Part shown: piece by piece, positions 60,771 through 64,000 of the stretch
How the letters are laid out: each line of letters opens with the position of its first letter
Numbering within the stretch: position 1 is the first letter of the stretch
Assembly (NCBI RefSeq): GCF_050942215.1
Contig: NZ_CP192056.1
Span: forward strand, 4,898,001-4,962,000
Origin: Sphaerimonospora sp050942215
GTDB taxonomy: Bacteria > Actinomycetota > Actinomycetes > Streptosporangiales > Streptosporangiaceae
DNA: 64,000 nucleotides
Direction: 5' to 3'
Notes under the pieces: model-generated
What the model saw: only the letters and a program-made list of their open reading frames with translations
Database searches by the model: none
What the model was told of the DNA's origin: nothing
Made by a program: the position numbers and the translations under genes

Positions 60771-63700
60771 TTAGAGGTAGCCATTCTGGTTCAATCTTCT
60801 CGTCCTACTGCCGTCCGAGACCTTCCAGTATGGATTAGGACCATGATGTCCGCCACCAGGATGCCATTGGATCATACGCCCTGTCTTTTGTCCACTGGGC
60901 TTATACTCCCGAAGTATCCAACCCTGCCCCTTTTTACTTCCACGTCCAAGTCGTTCTACCCTCCATCCTGGCGCACCCTTGAGAATTTCCTCTACTTGCG
61001 CTGGCGTCATATTTTTCAGCAAGAGTGGATTCACAAGTACGTCATCTACCGATGACAACACCGAGCCAACCGGCTTGGGCGCCTTGAGACTCTTATACAC
61101 ATTCTCAGCTATTTTCAGCTTGCCTTTGGCGTCAAGCCAACCCTTAAACTTCTGGACAGCAGTACCAATGGACTGGGCCAGTTTCTGGCCTACTTCGTAG
61201 GCCTTCTTCCATTTCCACGGCAGGCCGTACTTGGCAGCGATTTTGCCGGCGAGCCCTCCGGCCACGGAAGCCAGGACGTTGAGGGCGGTGCTGCCACACG
61301 CTCCGAGATCACCCTTGGTGAAACAATTAAGGGCGTCCGTGATCCCGAGTTCATCCGCAGCGATCTTAGCGATCTCTTTGAGAGCCGCTAGGAATTGATT
61401 CCAGTAACCATCGGCCTCACCCCGAGCATCGTTGTAACGCTTCTCGGCACATTTGACCTTGCCCAGCTTCTTGTCACAGTCGTCCCGGGACATCTTGTTC
61501 AGACATTGCCGGTCACCGGGATCGCAGTTATGCGTTGCCAATCCTGTCGGATCGGACAGCCCTATAGGGTTGTTGCCGGCGTAGCCGTAGGGGTTGGCCC
61601 ATTGGGGTTTGCGCAGGTCGAGAAGGGGATCGGTGGAGATGAACTTTGCGATGGCGGGGTCGTAGTAGCGCGCGGACAGGTAGGTCAGGCCGGTGGAGTC
61701 GTCTTCGGTCTTGCCGAGGAAGCCCAGGTCGGTGAAGGGCAGGTCGTCGGTGCCGCGGCGCTGGCCGAAGGGCAGGTAGCGTTCGCGGGAGACCGCGCCG
61801 GTGTTGTCGTTGACGGCAAGCTGGGTGGAGCCGTGCAGGCCGGAGGCGAGCCAGGTGACGCCGTCCCCGCCGATCCGCATGGCGACTGTGGCGCCGTCGG
61901 GGGTGGTGTAGTAGCGCTTGCCGGTGATGGCATCGCCGTTGACCTCGATCTCCATCGAGCCCAGATACAGGGTGGTCTTGCCGCCGGGGTCGCGCCGGAT
62001 GAGGCGTTCGCCGTCGGCGTCGTAGACCATCGTGGTGTCCTGGCCGTCGACGGTGGCCTTCTCCAACTGGCCGAGCTCGTTCCAGGTGAAGGTGCCGTTC
62101 TTACCGGCGACGGTGCGGGCGGTCAGTTGTCCGGCGTTGTCGTAGGTGTAGGTGTCGGTGCCGCCCTGGCGGGTGATGGAGGTGACCGCGTTGGGCCGCA
62201 CCGCCGAGGCCCCGCCCTGGGGGTAGGTGTAGGCGGCGGTCTGCCCGCCGTCGGTCAGGCTGGTGATGTTGCCGACGGCGTCGTAGGCATAGGACTTGGC
62301 GTAGGGGTCGATGCCCTGGCCGTCGGCCGAGCCGGTGCCCGGCCCGCAGTCTGTGGCGGTGGTGGTCCAGGCCTGCGACAGCCGGTGCAGCCCGTCGTAG
62401 GTGAAGCACTCCAACTGGCCGGGGCTCCCCCCGGTGGCGGTGGCGGCATCCAGGATGCGGGTGATCTCGCCGGAGATGTCGTAGGTGTACCGGTCGTCCT
62501 GGACGGTCACGGGGTTGAGAGTGTCGGCCTCGGTCGTCGTGACGATCGATTCCAGCCAGCCGGTCGAGTCGTCCCAGCCAAGGGTACGTTTGATCTTCCC
62601 GCCCACGCCGTACGAACGCTCAGCCAGGCGACCAGTACGTGAGTAGGTGGTGGCGTCCACGTAGGTGAACCCGCCCCCAAGATTAGAGGTCATCCCCAGG
62701 GGGAGATCGAGGTCGGTGTAGGTGGAACTGACCGTCTCCGCCGGGAGCCCACCCGCTGCGGGCATGGTGTAGGTGGCCACCTGCCCGGTGGGGGTGTAGC
62801 TGGTGGCGAAGGCGTAGGTCCCGGCCAGCAACCCCTCCGGGGATGGGACCGTCAGCGTGGAGCCGGTGGGGCGGCCCATGCTGTCGTAGCCGATGACCGC
62901 ATCGGTGTAGGCGTTGCCTCCGGCATAGCGGGTGGCGGAGGTCAGCTTGCCCTTGCCTTCGGCAAGGGTGTCGTAGGTCCATTCGGCGAGCTTGGTGCCC
63001 GAGTCTGGCTCGCCTGACCAGACGGCGGTCTTCCGGCCCAGATCGTCGTAGGTGTAGGAGACCTTCTGGCCCTTGCCGCCGGTGGACCACAGCAGCCGTC
63101 CGGCCGCGTCGTAGGCCTGCTCGGAGTCCCCGGCATCGGGGTCGTGGGCGGCGATGCGGCGGCCGAGCAGGTCGTAGGTGAAGGTGCGGACGTTGCCGTT
63201 CGCGTCGGTCTGCTTGATCAGCTGGCCGTTGCGGTTGTAGGTGAAGGTGGTGGTGTAGTGGCTGGTGGTCTGTTCGGGTGGGTCGATGGCCGCGTTCTGC
63301 CAGTCCGACCACTCCGAGGAGGCTGAGGTGGTGGTGTTGGTGGCGCGGGCCCGCCAGCGGATGTGCCACCCATCGGACAGGTTCCCGGACGGCACGGTGG
63401 CGGTCACGTCACTGCCGGACGAAGCCGTACCCGAGGAGCCGGCCCAGATGGCGCCGGTGCCCTGGTCGGGGTGTGCGGGGTCGTGCTCGATCTCATAGTC
63501 GGCGCGCAGGTCGCCGCCGGCGGGGTCGGCGACGGTGGCCTGCAGGACCGGGGTGAGGGAGGTGACCACGCCACCGGCGGCGGGGGTGATCGTCAGCCCT
63601 GACACGGTCGGGGCAGAGGGAAGCGACGGTGTCGGACTCGGCGTCGGGCTGGGAGTGGGTGTCGGCGTGGGCGTGGGGGTTGTGGTGGTGTAGGTGACGG

Positions 63701-64000
63701 TCAGCATCGGCGGCTGGGCGTCCTCCCACGACTCCGCCGCCTCGGCAGAGTCGTAGATGCGCCAGTCGGCGGTGGCGGTTTCGTCGACGGCTCGAAGCTG
63801 CACTCCGTAGCCGGGCTGTCCGGCGGCCCAGTCCTCGGTCATGGCGGTGACGTCCCAGGTGACCGTTCCGCCGTAGCCGTCCGGGCACAGCTCCAGGTCG
63901 TAGGCGTCCCACCGGACCACCGCGTCCTCGTCGGTGGTCGTCGGCTGGGCATTCCAGTTGACGGTGTAGGGGTCCCAGGAGGAGGTGACCCTGCTGGCCT
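60771..64000 (-). CDS. RHS polymorphic toxin, 5' end outside window
   Basis: The frame is open to the window end. From the N-terminal side: a DNRLRE-type domain (SRVTSSWDPYTVNWNAQP), a Pro/Thr linker (TPTPTPTPTPSPTPS), a fibronectin-like domain (DGWHIRWRARATN), YD repeats (TYDLLGRRIAAHDPD, YDSMGRP) and the RHS core (YLSARYYDPAIAKFISTDPL, SDPTGLATHN). After the core, a helical linker (~61000-61500) leads to a tip: MTPAQVEEILKGAPGWRVERLG, GWILREYKPSGQKTGRMIQW, HPGGGHHGPNPYWKVSDG. The His/Gly/Tyr/Lys pattern looks ribonuclease-like but I cannot assign a family. The tip is less GC-rich than the core. Confidence 0.87.
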   Translation of the reverse strand, partial: ASRVTSSWDPYTVNWNAQPTTTDEDAVVRWDAYDLELCPDGYGGTVTWDVTAMTEDWAAGQPGYGVQLRAVDETATADWRIYDSAEAAESWEDAQPPMLTVTYTTTTPTPTPTPTPSPTPSPTPSLPSAPTVSGLTITPAAGGVVTSLTPVLQATVADPAGGDLRADYEIEHDPAHPDQGTGAIWAGSSGTASSGSDVTATVPSGNLSDGWHIRWRARATNTTTSASSEWSDWQNAAIDPPEQTTSHYTTTFTYNRNGQLIKQTDANGNVRTFTYDLLGRRIAAHDPDAGDSEQAYDAAGRLLWSTGGKGQKVSYTYDDLGRKTAVWSGEPDSGTKLAEWTYDTLAEGKGKLTSATRYAGGNAYTDAVIGYDSMGRPTGSTLTVPSPEGLLAGTYAFATSYTPTGQVATYTMPAAGGLPAETVSSTYTDLDLPLGMTSNLGGGFTYVDATTYSRTGRLAERSYGVGGKIKRTLGWDDSTGWLESIVTTTEADTLNPVTVQDDRYTYDISGEITRILDAATATGGSPGQLECFTYDGLHRLSQAWTTTATDCGPGTGSADGQGIDPYAKSYAYDAVGNITSLTDGGQTAAYTYPQGGASAVRPNAVTSITRQGGTDTYTYDNAGQLTARTVAGKNGTFTWNELGQLEKATVDGQDTTMVYDADGERLIRRDPGGKTTLYLGSMEIEVNGDAITGKRYYTTPDGATVAMRIGGDGVTWLASGLHGSTQLAVNDNTGAVSRERYLPFGQRRGTDDLPFTDLGFLGKTEDDSTGLTYLSARYYDPAIAKFISTDPLLDLRKPQWANPYGYAGNNPIGLSDPTGLATHNCDPGDRQCLNKMSRDDCDKKLGKVKCAEKRYNDARGEADGYWNQFLAALKEIAKIAADELGITDALNCFTKGDLGACGSTALNVLASVAGGLAGKIAAKYGLPWKWKKAYEVGQKLAQSIGTAVQKFKGWLDAKGKLKIAENVYKSLKAPKPVGSVLSSVDDVLVNPLLLKNMTPAQVEEILKGAPGWRVERLGRGSKKGQGWILREYKPSGQKTGRMIQWHPGGGHHGPNPYWKVSDGSRTRRLNQNGYL

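Overview
The window is high-GC DNA with actinomycete character: GTG starts are common, the tRNA genes carry no encoded CCA, and the proteins include RsbW-type ATPases, a MEDS protein, DUF222/HNH, DUF1360, Uma2, an MsiK-dependent type sugar ABC system and DNRLRE/LamG RHS proteins. A filamentous actinobacterium, plausibly of the Streptosporangiales, is the best guess. This is inferred from gene content, not from a marker gene.

Layout. 1-2.2 kb: 3' part of a copper nitrite reductase, a small membrane protein and a Cys-rich winged-helix regulator. 2.3-7.9 kb: tRNA-Lys and small housekeeping genes (PRC-barrel, nucleotidyltransferase, DUF1360, metallophosphoesterase/BON, topoisomerase IB, Uma2). 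8.1-12.3 kb: three nested insertion sequences (IS701-like abutting an IS5-like element, itself split by an IS1634-like element with a 75-bp target duplication). 12.7-20.4 kb: an RHS polymorphic toxin with nuclease tip and SUKH immunity gene. 20.6-25.4 kb: hldE, a small membrane protein, SDR and transketolase, probably one operon. 25.4-32.1 kb: ChaB, two ATPase regulators of the anti-sigma type, hydrolase, cytochrome P450, small enzymes and a second tRNA-Lys. 32.2-37.5 kb: secreted RlpA-like protein, holin-like protein, MFS transporter and a benzoylformate-decarboxylase-type enzyme. 37.7-43.1 kb: an IS5 insertion next to a LacI-regulated sugar ABC transporter (regulator, binding protein, two permeases). 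43.2-48.8 kb: ABC exporter, MerR regulator and a very large DUF222/HNH protein. 49.5-58.6 kb: CutA, hydrolases, TetR, a GH1 relic, secreted coiled-coil protein, aldehyde dehydrogenase, TypA and Cu/Zn superoxide dismutase. 58.9-64 kb: a transposase, a candidate immunity gene and a second RHS toxin running off the window.

Regulatory connections can be read directly. A 14-bp palindrome TGACAACGTTGTCA occurs before both lacI and the binding-protein gene. A perfect TGGGAGCGCTCCCA (the CebR-type operator) precedes an anti-sigma-like gene. A 10-bp inverted repeat precedes tetR. A 15-bp hairpin separates the binding-protein gene from its permeases.

The most unusual feature is a mirrored array of a ~20-bp motif, found twice (4554-4789 and 26670-26909). 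Each copy has three motif units pointing right and three pointing left around a short palindromic centre, with units spaced almost exactly 53 bp (five helical turns). It resembles no standard element I recognise. The two RHS toxin/immunity loci with different tips are the other main accessory content.
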